This document shows positions 26,556 through 34,023 of a stretch of DNA of 34,023 bases, in pieces. Origin of the DNA: an uncultured Pseudomonadota bacterium (GTDB lineage Bacteria; Pseudomonadota; Gammaproteobacteria; Methylococcales; Methylomonadaceae); assembly GCA_903876445.1 (NCBI GenBank), contig CAIQZX010000145.1, positions 1 to 34,023 of the forward strand, written 5' to 3'. The translations under genes were made by a program, and so were the position numbers. Under the pieces are notes generated by a model that saw only the letters and a list, made by a program, of their open reading frames with translations, did not search any database and was not told where the DNA came from. Numbering within the stretch: position 1 is the first letter of the stretch; every line of letters starts with the position of its first letter.

Positions 26556-27932
26556 ATGTTTTCTTACGTTGCTTCTAAGTCCGAATTATCTGTTCGGCAA
26601 AATTTAAAATGGCTTTTTGTATTACGAAATTTAATGCTATTTAGCGAAGCCTTTTTGATTTTTCTTACTGTTTATGGTCTGCAAATTCAATTACCACAAC
26701 GCCCATTATGGTGGATTGTGGCAAGTATTGCAGCTGTTAATATCTACACTTGGCTACGTTTACAAGACGCAAGTCCCGTTACGACACAAGAAATTTTCCT
26801 CCAACTTGTTTTAGATGTTATTGCAATCACAGCATTACTTTATCCTACAGGTGGCGCATCAAATCCCATTATCTGGGTTTATTTATTGCCGTTAATGATT
26901 ACTGCCATTATGTTACCGCCAACGTATGCGTGGTACATGGTCATCTTAACTACCTCGATGTACACAATGTTAATGCTTTATAACATTCCATTACCATCCA
27001 TTGCGCCACATTTAAGTCATACATCAAGTATCGATTTCTCAGGTATGGCACATTTGGAATCCATCGATTTAGAACACGCATTAAACGATAAAAATTATTT
27101 TAATTTGCACATTTTTGGTATGTGGTTTGGATTTGTATTTAGTGCCGGCTTGGTTGCTTTTTTCGTCGTTGAGTTAGCGAAAACGTTAAAAATTCGTGAA
27201 CGGAGTCTAGCAGAAGCTCGAGAAAATGCGTTACGAAATGAACGTGTTGTCGCATTAGGAACTTTAGCAGCAAGTGCCGCACATGATATGGGAACGCCAC
27301 TTGGAACAATGGCAATTATCACGCATGAACTCATACAAGATTACTCATACTGCAATCATCCCGATTTATACGAAAAAATAATAATTATCGAAGAGCAAAT
27401 CAATCGATGCAAAGAAGCGTTATCCGTTATGTCCGCGTCTGCTGGTGAAATGCGAGCGGAATCGGGAAATGTTATGGCATTGAGTGAGTATTTAGATGAC
27501 GTAATTAAACAATGGCGCACGCACAAAGCCGGCACAAAATTAAATTTCTTCATAGACATTGATGTGAATATGAACGCCGAAATTATTGCTGAAAGAACAT
27601 TGACACATTCACTTATTAACATTTTGAACAACGCCGCCGAAGCAACAAATCCAGATTTGGGAATTGAATTTCATGCTGTTTGGGACTGTCAATTTGTGAC
27701 TATTAAAATTTGTGATTTTGGTACCGGCTTTCCAGAAGGTTTAATTGAATTTGCCGGTCAACAACCCGTGATGAGCAGTAAACATGGTTTGGGTGTCGGC
27801 TTATTTTTAACCTGTTCAACTGTACAGCGTTTAGGCGGCAAAATTGAATTCACTAATCGTCTTCAGGGTGGCGCGGAAGTGATTATCACCTTACCTTTAT
27901 TAACGAATGAGACTGGAAATGACAACTGTTGA
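26556..27932 (+). CDS. regB: Redox sensor histidine kinase, RegB/PrrB/RoxS type
   Basis: RegB-type kinases sense the respiratory redox state through membrane quinones and a cytoplasmic cysteine. The 458-aa product from the ATG at 26556 has about six membrane helices. The quinone-binding motif is GGASNP (99-104, family GGxxNP), and the H-box AHDMGTPLGT carries His243. The conserved redox Cys285 (in INRCKEAL) and the ATPase motifs NILNNAAEA and GLGVGLFL follow. The open frame extends to 26469, but that extra stretch would cover the RegA-type palindrome and lacks a ribosome site, so I reject it. The gene overlaps regA. Targets are usually respiration, carbon or nitrogen metabolism genes. Confidence 0.92.
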   Translation: MFSYVASKSELSVRQNLKWLFVLRNLMLFSEAFLIFLTVYGLQIQLPQRPLWWIVASIAAVNIYTWLRLQDASPVTTQEIFLQLVLDVIAITALLYPTGGASNPIIWVYLLPLMITAIMLPPTYAWYMVILTTSMYTMLMLYNIPLPSIAPHLSHTSSIDFSGMAHLESIDLEHALNDKNYFNLHIFGMWFGFVFSAGLVAFFVVELAKTLKIRERSLAEARENALRNERVVALGTLAASAAHDMGTPLGTMAIITHELIQDYSYCNHPDLYEKIIIIEEQINRCKEALSVMSASAGEMRAESGNVMALSEYLDDVIKQWRTHKAGTKLNFFIDIDVNMNAEIIAERTLTHSLINILNNAAEATNPDLGIEFHAVWDCQFVTIKICDFGTGFPEGLIEFAGQQPVMSSKHGLGVGLFLTCSTVQRLGGKIEFTNRLQGGAEVIITLPLLTNETGNDNC

Positions 27933-28470
27933 AGAACTCGATAAACCACGATTGTTACTGGTTGATGATGACAAAACTTTTTGTAAAGTTTTAAAAAGTG
28001 CGCTGGAAAAACGAGATTATGACGTTTTAGTGGCTTACGATGTGGCATCGGGCATTACGCTTGCGGAACAAAATTTTCCGGAATATGCCGTGATTGATTT
28101 GCGAATTGGTTTGGAATCGGGTTTGGAATTAGTAAAAAAATTGATTTCTCTCGATAACAATACGCGAATTGTTATGTTGACAGGTTTTGCGAGTATTGCC
28201 ACCGCTGTTGAAGCAATTAAATTAGGAGCGACGCATTATTTAACAAAACCCGCAAATGCAGATGAAATTGTCACTGCATTACTAAAAAATGAAGGCGATA
28301 CATCTACAACAATTAGTGATGTGCCGTTATCGGTAAAGCGTTTGGAATGGGAGCATCTGCAAAAAGTATTGATGCAGCATGAAGGAAATATCTCCGCAGC
28401 GGCGCGGGCTTTAAATATGCACCGTCGTTCATTACAACGAAAATTAGATAAACATCCCGTACAATCCTAA
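27919..28470 (+). CDS. regA: Redox response regulator, RegA/PrrA/RoxR type
   Basis: The 183-aa regulator has an N-terminal receiver domain: acidic pocket VDDD (about 15-18), phospho-acceptor Asp in VIDLRIGLESG, Thr in MLTGFAS and Lys in LTKPA. It ends in a Fis-type helix-turn-helix, EGNISAAARALNMHRRSLQRKL, whose NMHRRSLQRKL recognition helix is a RegA hallmark. Two starts are possible, ATG at 27907 or 27919. I use 27919, which has a better-spaced purine-rich stretch, while the earlier start has none. It overlaps the end of regB, so the two are co-translated. Confidence 0.93.
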   Translation: MTTVEELDKPRLLLVDDDKTFCKVLKSALEKRDYDVLVAYDVASGITLAEQNFPEYAVIDLRIGLESGLELVKKLISLDNNTRIVMLTGFASIATAVEAIKLGATHYLTKPANADEIVTALLKNEGDTSTTISDVPLSVKRLEWEHLQKVLMQHEGNISAAARALNMHRRSLQRKLDKHPVQS

Positions 28471-28606
28471 AATTTTTTTGTCACTTATTTGAACGAAGCC
28501 GCACCACCTGCGGCATTTCAAAATAAATTGATTCCATTTGGTGATTTCACAAAACAGGTCGATAATTTCACCAACAAAATTAAATAATATAAATGAGGAT
28601 TAACTA

Positions 28607-29326
28607 ATGCTTCCTGAAAAAATGTTAAACTTTTTCAAAAAAAATGGTGCTTTAATACTACAAGTATCCGTTCTCTCGCTTCCATTTGTTATTTTTGCTT
28701 TTTATTTTGAAATGGGTGATGAATCGGATGTGACAGATGTTCCGAGTATTGAAAAAGTAGAATCAAAAATTGAAGCCGCCCAAAAAGTAGATAAACCGAA
28801 AGAAGAAAAGAAAGAAGAATCATCAAGTGATAAAAAAGAAGATAATAAAAAAGAAAAATTAGACAGTGCGGCGTTTGAAATAGACGAAGTCAGTCAAGAA
28901 ATGCTGGATAAAAGTGCTGCAAATCCGCAAGAAGCATTCTCGGAAAATAGCGCGTGTAAAAGTTTTGAAAATGTACACACCATCGCAAAACACACCGGAA
29001 CGATTTCAAAAGCAAAAAATATCGATAAATTTAAAAAACCTTTGCCTGCAATGATTACAGAAACGGAATACACTTGTGTCGATGCGGCAGGCGGGAAGAA
29101 AGTTAAGTTTGCAACTATGGGCGTGGCTGTCGATGCAGAAACAAATATGTTGCGTTGTGTGCAATCGAATTCCGATGAAACACTAACCAATGAAGCGCGA
29201 TTCAAGCACGTTTTGAAAATTATGACGCATCATTGTGGTTTTAAACTATCGGAACATCGCTCAAATGAACCGGCTGCACCAACCATGAAGCTATCGGATG
29301 TAAAACCTTTAGATAAAACCCCTTAA
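28607..29326 (+). CDS. Unknown membrane-anchored protein with four cysteines
   Basis: No family is recognised. The 239-aa protein has one N-terminal membrane helix (about 14-36), then a low-complexity Lys/Glu/Ser linker (about 47-85). A soluble domain (about 115-215) carries exactly four cysteines: C117, C157, C184 and C210. An even number in a probably periplasmic domain suggests one or two disulfides. A GAGG site correctly spaced from the ATG supports the start. It follows regBA, with a 136-bp gap, and precedes dapA, so an association with redox control is possible but unproven. Confidence 0.65.
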   Translation: MLPEKMLNFFKKNGALILQVSVLSLPFVIFAFYFEMGDESDVTDVPSIEKVESKIEAAQKVDKPKEEKKEESSSDKKEDNKKEKLDSAAFEIDEVSQEMLDKSAANPQEAFSENSACKSFENVHTIAKHTGTISKAKNIDKFKKPLPAMITETEYTCVDAAGGKKVKFATMGVAVDAETNMLRCVQSNSDETLTNEARFKHVLKIMTHHCGFKLSEHRSNEPAAPTMKLSDVKPLDKTP

Positions 29327-29379
29327 TCAGCAGGTAAATGCTAGTCACCTACTAGTTAGCAGTCTTGCTGTCGCTAATT

Positions 29380-29409
29380 TAGGCATTTTCACAAAATTAC
29401 TTTTATAAT
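29380..29409 (+). promoter_or_regulatory. Probable promoter of dapA
   Basis: A perfect TATAAT -10 box at 29404-29409 lies about 43 bp before the dapA ATG. A moderate -35 (TAGGCA at 29380-29385, 18-bp spacing) precedes it. The 125-bp gap is otherwise without a gene, apart from a small CTAGT/ACTAG hairpin near its start. Confidence 0.5.
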
Positions 29410-29451
29410 AGTCACAACAGAAAATTAACTTTTAACCCATCGAGAGCTTTC

Positions 29452-30327
29452 ATGATTCAAGGTAGTATCGTCGCATTAATTACCCCAATGGACAGTCAAG
29501 GTAATATAGATAAAGACAGTTTAGCGCGTTTAATCGAATTTCATATTGAGCAAGGAACGGACGCTTTAGTTGCTGTTGGCACAACAGGCGAATCCGCAAC
29601 ATTAAATGAGGAAGAGCATTGCTATGTCATTAAATTCATGGTTGATAAAGTCGCCGGACGGATTCCCGTTATTGCGGGTACAGGTTCAAATTCAACGACA
29701 GAAGCCATTAACTTAACTCAAAAAGCAAAAGAATTAGGCGCAAATGCGTGTTTAATTGTCACGCCATACTACAATAAACCAACACAAGAAGGTTTATATT
29801 TGCATCATAAAGCGATTGCAGAAGCTGTTGATATTCCACAAATTTTATACAACGTTCCGGGAAGAACAGCCTGCGATATGTTACCTGAAACGATTGGGCG
29901 TTTAGCAAAAGTTCCAAACATTGTTGGCGTAAAAGAAGCCACTGGCGATTTAACGCGCGTCACAAAATTACGCGATTTAACACATTCTAATTTCGCTCTT
30001 TATACTGGTGATGATGCCAGCAGCCGCGAATTTTGTTTATTAGGCGGCAACGGCACGATTACCGTGACAGGAAATGTCGCTCCACGTTTGGTTCATGAAA
30101 TGATTACAGCGGCGATAGCTGGCAACTCAAAAATTGCAGCTGAAATTGACCGAAAAATCGATGCACTTCACAGTAGTTTGTTTATTCAAGCCAATCCAAT
30201 TCCTGTAAAATGGGCGGTTGCCGAAATGGGGTTAATGCAAAAAGGAATTCGTTTGCCATTAACTTGGTTGAGCGAAGAATGCTTTGAAACAGTTCGTGCT
30301 GCTATGCGTCAAGCTAGTGTGATTTAG
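29452..30327 (+). CDS. dapA: 4-hydroxy-tetrahydrodipicolinate synthase
   Basis: DapA condenses pyruvate with aspartate semialdehyde, the first step toward lysine and meso-diaminopimelate for peptidoglycan. All catalytic residues of the E. coli enzyme sit at the same numbers: Thr44, Tyr107, Tyr133, Arg138 and the Schiff-base Lys161. The motifs GTTGESATL (43-51) and VGVKEATGDL (158-167) are typical. The 291-aa length is normal. The adjacent bamC, 2 bp downstream, is the enterobacterial order. Confidence 0.97.
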   Translation: MIQGSIVALITPMDSQGNIDKDSLARLIEFHIEQGTDALVAVGTTGESATLNEEEHCYVIKFMVDKVAGRIPVIAGTGSNSTTEAINLTQKAKELGANACLIVTPYYNKPTQEGLYLHHKAIAEAVDIPQILYNVPGRTACDMLPETIGRLAKVPNIVGVKEATGDLTRVTKLRDLTHSNFALYTGDDASSREFCLLGGNGTITVTGNVAPRLVHEMITAAIAGNSKIAAEIDRKIDALHSSLFIQANPIPVKWAVAEMGLMQKGIRLPLTWLSEECFETVRAAMRQASVI

Positions 30328-30329
30328 AG

Positions 30330-31097
30330 ATGACTAATTTTAAGATGTCTATTTCGCCCACATCATTTCAAAAAGGTGGGATCTTATTGTTATTAACGTG
30401 CAATTTAGTTGGTTGCAGCACATTACAAAGTTGGTTTCCGGACAAAGAAAAAGATTATCAATTTACAACTGAATTACCACCATTGGTTATTCCGCCTGAT
30501 TTAATTCAAAAATCATCAGTATTACCGCGTTCTGTGCCAGTTGAAATTCCCGTTTTAAAAACGGAGAAACCTGCTACACAAATTCCTGAAGCAATAAAAA
30601 ACAACAAAAAAGTTGTTACTAAAAAAATTGACGCGGTAGTTGAACCTACGTTAGTAAAATCAGCAAATCGCCCTGCTCTTACTGAGACAGAAACAGAAAT
30701 TTCCCGTGATGAAATTCAAGTAAGTTTAACGCACGAAAATGCGCCGACCTTAAATTTGAATGTGCCATCGGAGCGAGCATGGCGAATAGTCGGAAAAGCA
30801 TTAAGTCGAAGCGGTATCGAAGTGACAAATCGCAACCAAGAAAAGGGTGAAATTCATATTGAAATGATGGATTCCAAAACAAAAATCGAACCAGAAAAAA
30901 ACCTTTGGGATGATACGATTTCGGTGTTCAATCCATTTTCTGAAAATGAAAAAAGTTATATTTTGAAGTTTAGTGAAACGAATTCAAAAACAGCCATTAC
31001 TGCTTTAAACGGAGAATTCCAATCACTGACTGATGGCGATGATAATCGATTATTAACGATTTTATTTGAGGCAATTAAATCAGATTTAAGCAAATGA
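30330..31097 (+). CDS. bamC: Outer membrane assembly lipoprotein BamC (short form)
   Basis: BamC (NlpB) is a lipoprotein of the outer-membrane beta-barrel assembly complex. The N-terminus has a lipoprotein signal with lipobox LVGC (Cys29) followed by Ser, which favours outer-membrane sorting. The proline-rich low-complexity N-region is followed by a helix-grip domain (about 135-250: LNLNVPSERAWRIVGKALSRSGIEV). At 255 aa it is clearly shorter than E. coli BamC (344), leaving room for one helix-grip domain rather than two. It follows dapA by 2 bp. purC, which often follows, is absent. Confidence 0.85.
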   Translation: MTNFKMSISPTSFQKGGILLLLTCNLVGCSTLQSWFPDKEKDYQFTTELPPLVIPPDLIQKSSVLPRSVPVEIPVLKTEKPATQIPEAIKNNKKVVTKKIDAVVEPTLVKSANRPALTETETEISRDEIQVSLTHENAPTLNLNVPSERAWRIVGKALSRSGIEVTNRNQEKGEIHIEMMDSKTKIEPEKNLWDDTISVFNPFSENEKSYILKFSETNSKTAITALNGEFQSLTDGDDNRLLTILFEAIKSDLSK

Positions 31098-31128
31098 TTA
31101 TCTTGTAATTATTCGGCATTAAAAAAAC

Positions 31129-32553
31129 ATGAATCCCATTTTTTATCGTCTTGCAAAATTACGCGGATTAGCTTTTCTTGGTTTATTACTCCTAGCGTTA
31201 GGAATCCTCGGCGGTATGATTTGGCGAACACATCATCATTTCGACACCGCCATTTCATACGTTAATTATTCACATCGCATTCAAAATGTTTCCGTTGATT
31301 TGCAGCAATCTGTTATCACGCGGTTAGCAAATAAAACCGTAGATTTGTCGCCTAAACTACTGACAACATTGCTATCTGAAATTGATAGTTTAATGACAGA
31401 CAGGGATTATTTATCTGTTACCACTCGCCAACATTTGGAAACGGTACGCGAATTACTGACACAAAGCCAAAGCCTTGATAAAAATCAACAGCAACAAAGT
31501 TTGATTTTAGTTTTAAAGTCTATGGGTGAAATTTTGGATAATGAAACGTTGCAACGTGAACAAATGCTGGAAGATATAAATCTCGATACGCAATCCGAGT
31601 TATATGTTGCTTTATTTATGTTTGTAACGATTTTTATTGGTGCGATTTTATTTTTAAAACACAGAATTTTGCATCCGTTAAATGATTTGCAACAATTATT
31701 AGAGCGGCTCACAGATGAAAACTACACACCAATTACAACAAATCACATTGATTCGCTGTTGCTACCTGTTTTTCATAGCTACAACGGAATGGTGACACAT
31801 TTAAGTGAACTTGAAGAAACAAAACGCGAATACGCAAAATCATTACAACGTGAAGTGCGTTTAGCAACACAAGCGTTATTAGAACAACAACATAATTTAG
31901 CACGGGCAGAACGTCTCGCCGCAATTGGCGAAGTATCGGCAGAGTTAGCACACGAAATTCGTAATCCGCTAGCAGGAATTCAAATGGCATTTGCAAATCT
32001 GCGCCGTGAAATTGATAACGAAAATCAACACGAGCGTTTCACACTCATTGAAAGCGAATTAAAGCGTTTAGCACGATTGCTAAACGAGATGTTAAACGCT
32101 AGCAAACATACGCCAGAAACACCTAGTCATTTTGATTTGAGTATTGTTATTCGTGATTTAGTTACATTAGTTCGTTACCAAATCCCAGAAAATGTTAATT
32201 TACAATTTAAAACGCCTGAAACGTTATGTGTCTATTTGCCAGAAAGTGGTTTGAGACAGGCTTTATTAAATTTATTGCTTAATTCTTCGGATGCGATGGA
32301 AGGACATGATGGACATATTTTGATTTCAGCGAATGTAATTGCTGATAATTTAGAAATTGAAATTCGTGATAATGGACATGGTTTTGCACAAGAATGGTTG
32401 GATTATGGCATTCGACCATTCCGCACTAGCCGAGAGCGCGGAACGGGTTTAGGCTTGGCAATGGTTCAACGATTTGTAAGAAATAATCACGGTTTTTTAA
32501 CACTGAGTAATGACGAGGGTGCCGTAGTTAACATACGTTTCCACATGAATTAA
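31129..32553 (+). CDS. Orphan sensor histidine kinase (PAS-less, two-TM)
   Basis: The 474-aa kinase has two membrane helices (about 12-32 and 158-177) enclosing a periplasmic sensor region of about 125 residues. A HAMP-like segment (about 180-230) leads to the H-box GEVSAELAHEIRNPLAG with His275. The N-box is NLLLNSSDAM (381-390), and the G boxes are RDNGHGF and GTGLGLAMV. The H-box resembles NtrB/AtoS-type kinases that partner with sigma-54 activators. No response regulator lies next to it. It overlaps the last bases of convergent mepA. Confidence 0.9.
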   Translation: MNPIFYRLAKLRGLAFLGLLLLALGILGGMIWRTHHHFDTAISYVNYSHRIQNVSVDLQQSVITRLANKTVDLSPKLLTTLLSEIDSLMTDRDYLSVTTRQHLETVRELLTQSQSLDKNQQQQSLILVLKSMGEILDNETLQREQMLEDINLDTQSELYVALFMFVTIFIGAILFLKHRILHPLNDLQQLLERLTDENYTPITTNHIDSLLLPVFHSYNGMVTHLSELEETKREYAKSLQREVRLATQALLEQQHNLARAERLAAIGEVSAELAHEIRNPLAGIQMAFANLRREIDNENQHERFTLIESELKRLARLLNEMLNASKHTPETPSHFDLSIVIRDLVTLVRYQIPENVNLQFKTPETLCVYLPESGLRQALLNLLLNSSDAMEGHDGHILISANVIADNLEIEIRDNGHGFAQEWLDYGIRPFRTSRERGTGLGLAMVQRFVRNNHGFLTLSNDEGAVVNIRFHMN

Positions 32554-33368
32554 ATCGTATTTTTCAAAATCTGTTTGCATAATGCCGGTATAGCTGGCGG
32601 CTCATGAGAAGCGGATTCTCTACCTTTTGCATTAGGTTTCGTCGCTTCATCTGAAAACCACCACGCTAAATCTTCATCGCAACCATCACCCGCTGGAAGC
32701 GGCTCTTGATGTTCACAATTTTGGCTATCTTTCGGGCAACTTAATCTAACATGAAAATGGTCATCATGTTTCCACCATGGACGAATTTTTCTCAGCCACG
32801 CGCGATTTAACGGTTCGGCGTGTTTGCACAATTCACGTTTAATGACAGGATTCACAAAAATGCGTTCAACTTCGGGAAGTTGTGTTGCGGCTTTCAAAAC
32901 TTGTTCGTGTGCAAACGTCCATTCTTTGAGTGCAATTTTGTCCGCACTGGAAAGCATCGACGTTGCGCTTAACGTTTCACGCTCGTGTTCTGTCAACGTA
33001 CTTGCTGTCGAAAGAGTGAACCAAATGTCCACATCTAAACCATTTTGATGACTTCGATGTCCGCTTGGAGTACGTCCGCCGTTAATTTGTCCTAAATCAC
33101 CAATCAACAAATTACTACCGTGTTGCGTTGCGACAATTTCGCCTAAAGTTTGAATGAAGTTGATTAAATTCGTGTGTCCGTAAATTCGATTACGCGACAA
33201 ACGCATCACTTGATAACCTTTGCCATCAATCGGTAATTCCACTGCGCCACTTAAACAACCGTTTGTGTAAGTGCCGATGCTTTGCGTATTGGCGAAAGTG
33301 TTGCTCGAAAGCAGAAGAAAAAATACAAACAAATTGACTTTGAATTTCATAAAATCAAAATTAGCCAT
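32550..33368 (-). CDS. mepA: Penicillin-insensitive murein endopeptidase
   Basis: MepA is a periplasmic LAS-family zinc amidase that cuts D-Ala-meso-DAP cross-links in peptidoglycan. The zinc motif HRSHQNGLDVD gives H104, H107, D112 and D114, and HDDHFHVRL near 201-209 supplies the remaining ligands. A signal peptide ends around residue 26. The start is ambiguous: ATG at 33368 overlaps the preceding stop by 8 bases. ATG at 33350 (MKFKVNLFVFF) gives a cleaner signal peptide. Numbering here uses the longer form. It is downstream of the EVE-like gene. Confidence 0.93.
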   Translation of the reverse strand: MANFDFMKFKVNLFVFFLLLSSNTFANTQSIGTYTNGCLSGAVELPIDGKGYQVMRLSRNRIYGHTNLINFIQTLGEIVATQHGSNLLIGDLGQINGGRTPSGHRSHQNGLDVDIWFTLSTASTLTEHERETLSATSMLSSADKIALKEWTFAHEQVLKAATQLPEVERIFVNPVIKRELCKHAEPLNRAWLRKIRPWWKHDDHFHVRLSCPKDSQNCEHQEPLPAGDGCDEDLAWWFSDEATKPNAKGRESASHEPPAIPALCKQILKNTI

Positions 33369-33903
33369 TTTGTGAAGATTTATATTTTTTCCAAGCCTCT
33401 TTTACATCAAAACTTTCTTTGTTTAGCCCCCTTATACCTTGAACTGATTGCTCTGGTGCATTTGGAATAAAGTCACCAAAATTATTTTTATTCCAATCTA
33501 TCCATTTAACAGGAAATCCTATCGTATGGGCATACTCATAGCCTGAATCATATCTATAGCTTTCAACTCCATCGACAGGCATTTCACAAATCCCCATTAC
33601 TTGCGTCCCTTCTATACCAACAATTAAATCCCCTTTTTTAACGTTCATTAAATTCCACATAACAGTTGGACATCTTGTCGCTTTTTTATCTTTATGCAAC
33701 CACCAACCTTTACTTTTATAGGCGACATCACCTAACAATTGAATGATACTGAAAAATTCTTTTTTATTATTTGGGACACATTTTCTTAACAAATCCAAAT
33801 TACCCAATGCAGACCAACCTTGAGCCACAATTTTTTTGTGTTTCAATTCTAAATATGAAGAATTTTTGTCATTTTTATCTATTGCCAACCACCAAGTTTT
33901 CAT
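33361..33903 (-). CDS. Solitary EVE-like (PUA-superfamily) domain protein
   Basis: The 180-aa protein resembles the EVE/PUA-like N-terminal domain found fused to type IV restriction enzymes (McrB/Mrr-type), which reads modified bases. Supporting residues are the aromatic start WWLAID, the central [27 protein letters not shown] (81-107) and the [16 protein letters not shown] segment (122-137). No nuclease or ATPase domain is attached. Its start overlaps the hisH stop as ATGA, with a GGAGAT ribosome site, so the two are translationally coupled. It looks more AT-rich than its neighbours, which hints at recent acquisition. Family assignment is by pattern only. Confidence 0.6.
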   Translation of the reverse strand: MKTWWLAIDKNDKNSSYLELKHKKIVAQGWSALGNLDLLRKCVPNNKKEFFSIIQLLGDVAYKSKGWWLHKDKKATRCPTVMWNLMNVKKGDLIVGIEGTQVMGICEMPVDGVESYRYDSGYEYAHTIGFPVKWIDWNKNNFGDFIPNAPEQSVQGIRGLNKESFDVKEAWKKYKSSQNG

Positions 33904-34022
33904 TTTTTATCTCCATTCCAACTCAAAAAATTCGCCAATAATTGCAAACCAACCGTTTGACTTTTTTCAGGGTGAAATTGCACCGCGAAAATATTTTTTC
34001 GCATCAACGCACAAGCAAAGGA
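33900..34022 (-). CDS. hisH: Imidazole glycerol phosphate synthase subunit HisH, C-terminal fragment
   Basis: The last 40 codons are visible on the minus strand, with the gene cut by the window edge. The string [20 protein letters not shown] and the final FLSWNG match the glutamine amidotransferase end of HisH, including His and Glu of the catalytic triad (FHPEKS). HisH supplies ammonia to HisF in histidine synthesis. The rest of the his operon should lie beyond the window. Confidence 0.9.
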   Translation of the reverse strand, partial: SFACALMRKNIFAVQFHPEKSQTVGLQLLANFLSWNGDKK

Positions 34023-34023
34023 A

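Noticed and set aside
28498-28514. GCCGCA/TGCGGC inverted repeat considered as a RegA site or regA terminator
   Set aside because: It does not fit the RegA consensus spacing and has no T tract after it.

Overview
The window looks like chromosomal DNA of a low-GC gammaproteobacterium (roughly 40% GC by eye). Supporting signs are LPS genes (hldD, waaA), bamC next to dapA, an SrmB-type helicase, UbiK, CcmH/CcmI and a RegB/RegA (RoxS/RoxR) redox pair. Gene content would fit a Thiotrichales/Beggiatoa-like or Methylococcales-like lineage, but that is inference and no marker here settles it. Almost all of it is housekeeping DNA, tightly packed with many ATGA overlaps. The accessory touches are at the two ends and in a few intergenic regions.

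Layout. 1-139: the right end of an IS200/IS605-group transposon (last codons of TnpB plus a hairpin-rich end ending in TCAA), inserted 24 bp upstream of hldD. 164-1646 (+): hldD and an orphan soluble RnfB-like ferredoxin. 1718-5131 (-): pheS-pheT. 5262-7529 (+): ribosomal protein operon rpsF-rpsR-(DUF2232-like membrane protein)-rplI behind a good sigma-70 promoter. 7582-13528 (+): waaA, miaB, ybeZ (PhoH), ybeY, corC and an AI-2E/PerM permease; miaB to corC are coupled by ATGA overlaps. 13596-14918 (+): srmB. 14978-18168 (-): speE, a MarR regulator with a C-terminal cysteine cluster, ubiK, comM. 18262-18729 (+): rlmH. 18858-20321 (-): pcnB. 20480-26333 (+): a 59-aa membrane protein, an RDD protein, two tandem cNMP-like/HDOD proteins, ccmH, ccmI, tmk. 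26334-26555: a non-coding region holding a minus-strand terminator (candidate sRNA) and a palindrome close to the RegA/PrrA binding consensus. 26556-28470 (+): regB-regA. 28607-32553 (+): an unknown membrane-anchored protein, dapA, bamC and an orphan histidine kinase. 32550-34022 (-): the end of hisH, a solitary EVE-like protein coupled to it, and mepA.

How the genes relate. Several products serve the envelope (HldD, WaaA, BamC, MepA, DapA for lysine/meso-DAP), translation (PheST, S6, S18, L9, MiaB, YbeY, RlmH, SrmB) and respiration or redox sensing (RnfB-like protein, CcmH/CcmI, UbiK, RegBA). The points most worth a second look are the RegA-type palindrome upstream of regB, the candidate minus-strand sRNA beside it, the TnpB end with an adjacent potential guide, the solitary EVE protein in a his operon, the cysteine-rich MarR, and the duplicated HDOD pair. 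I found no clear multi-gene defence system, prophage, CRISPR array, tRNA or rRNA.
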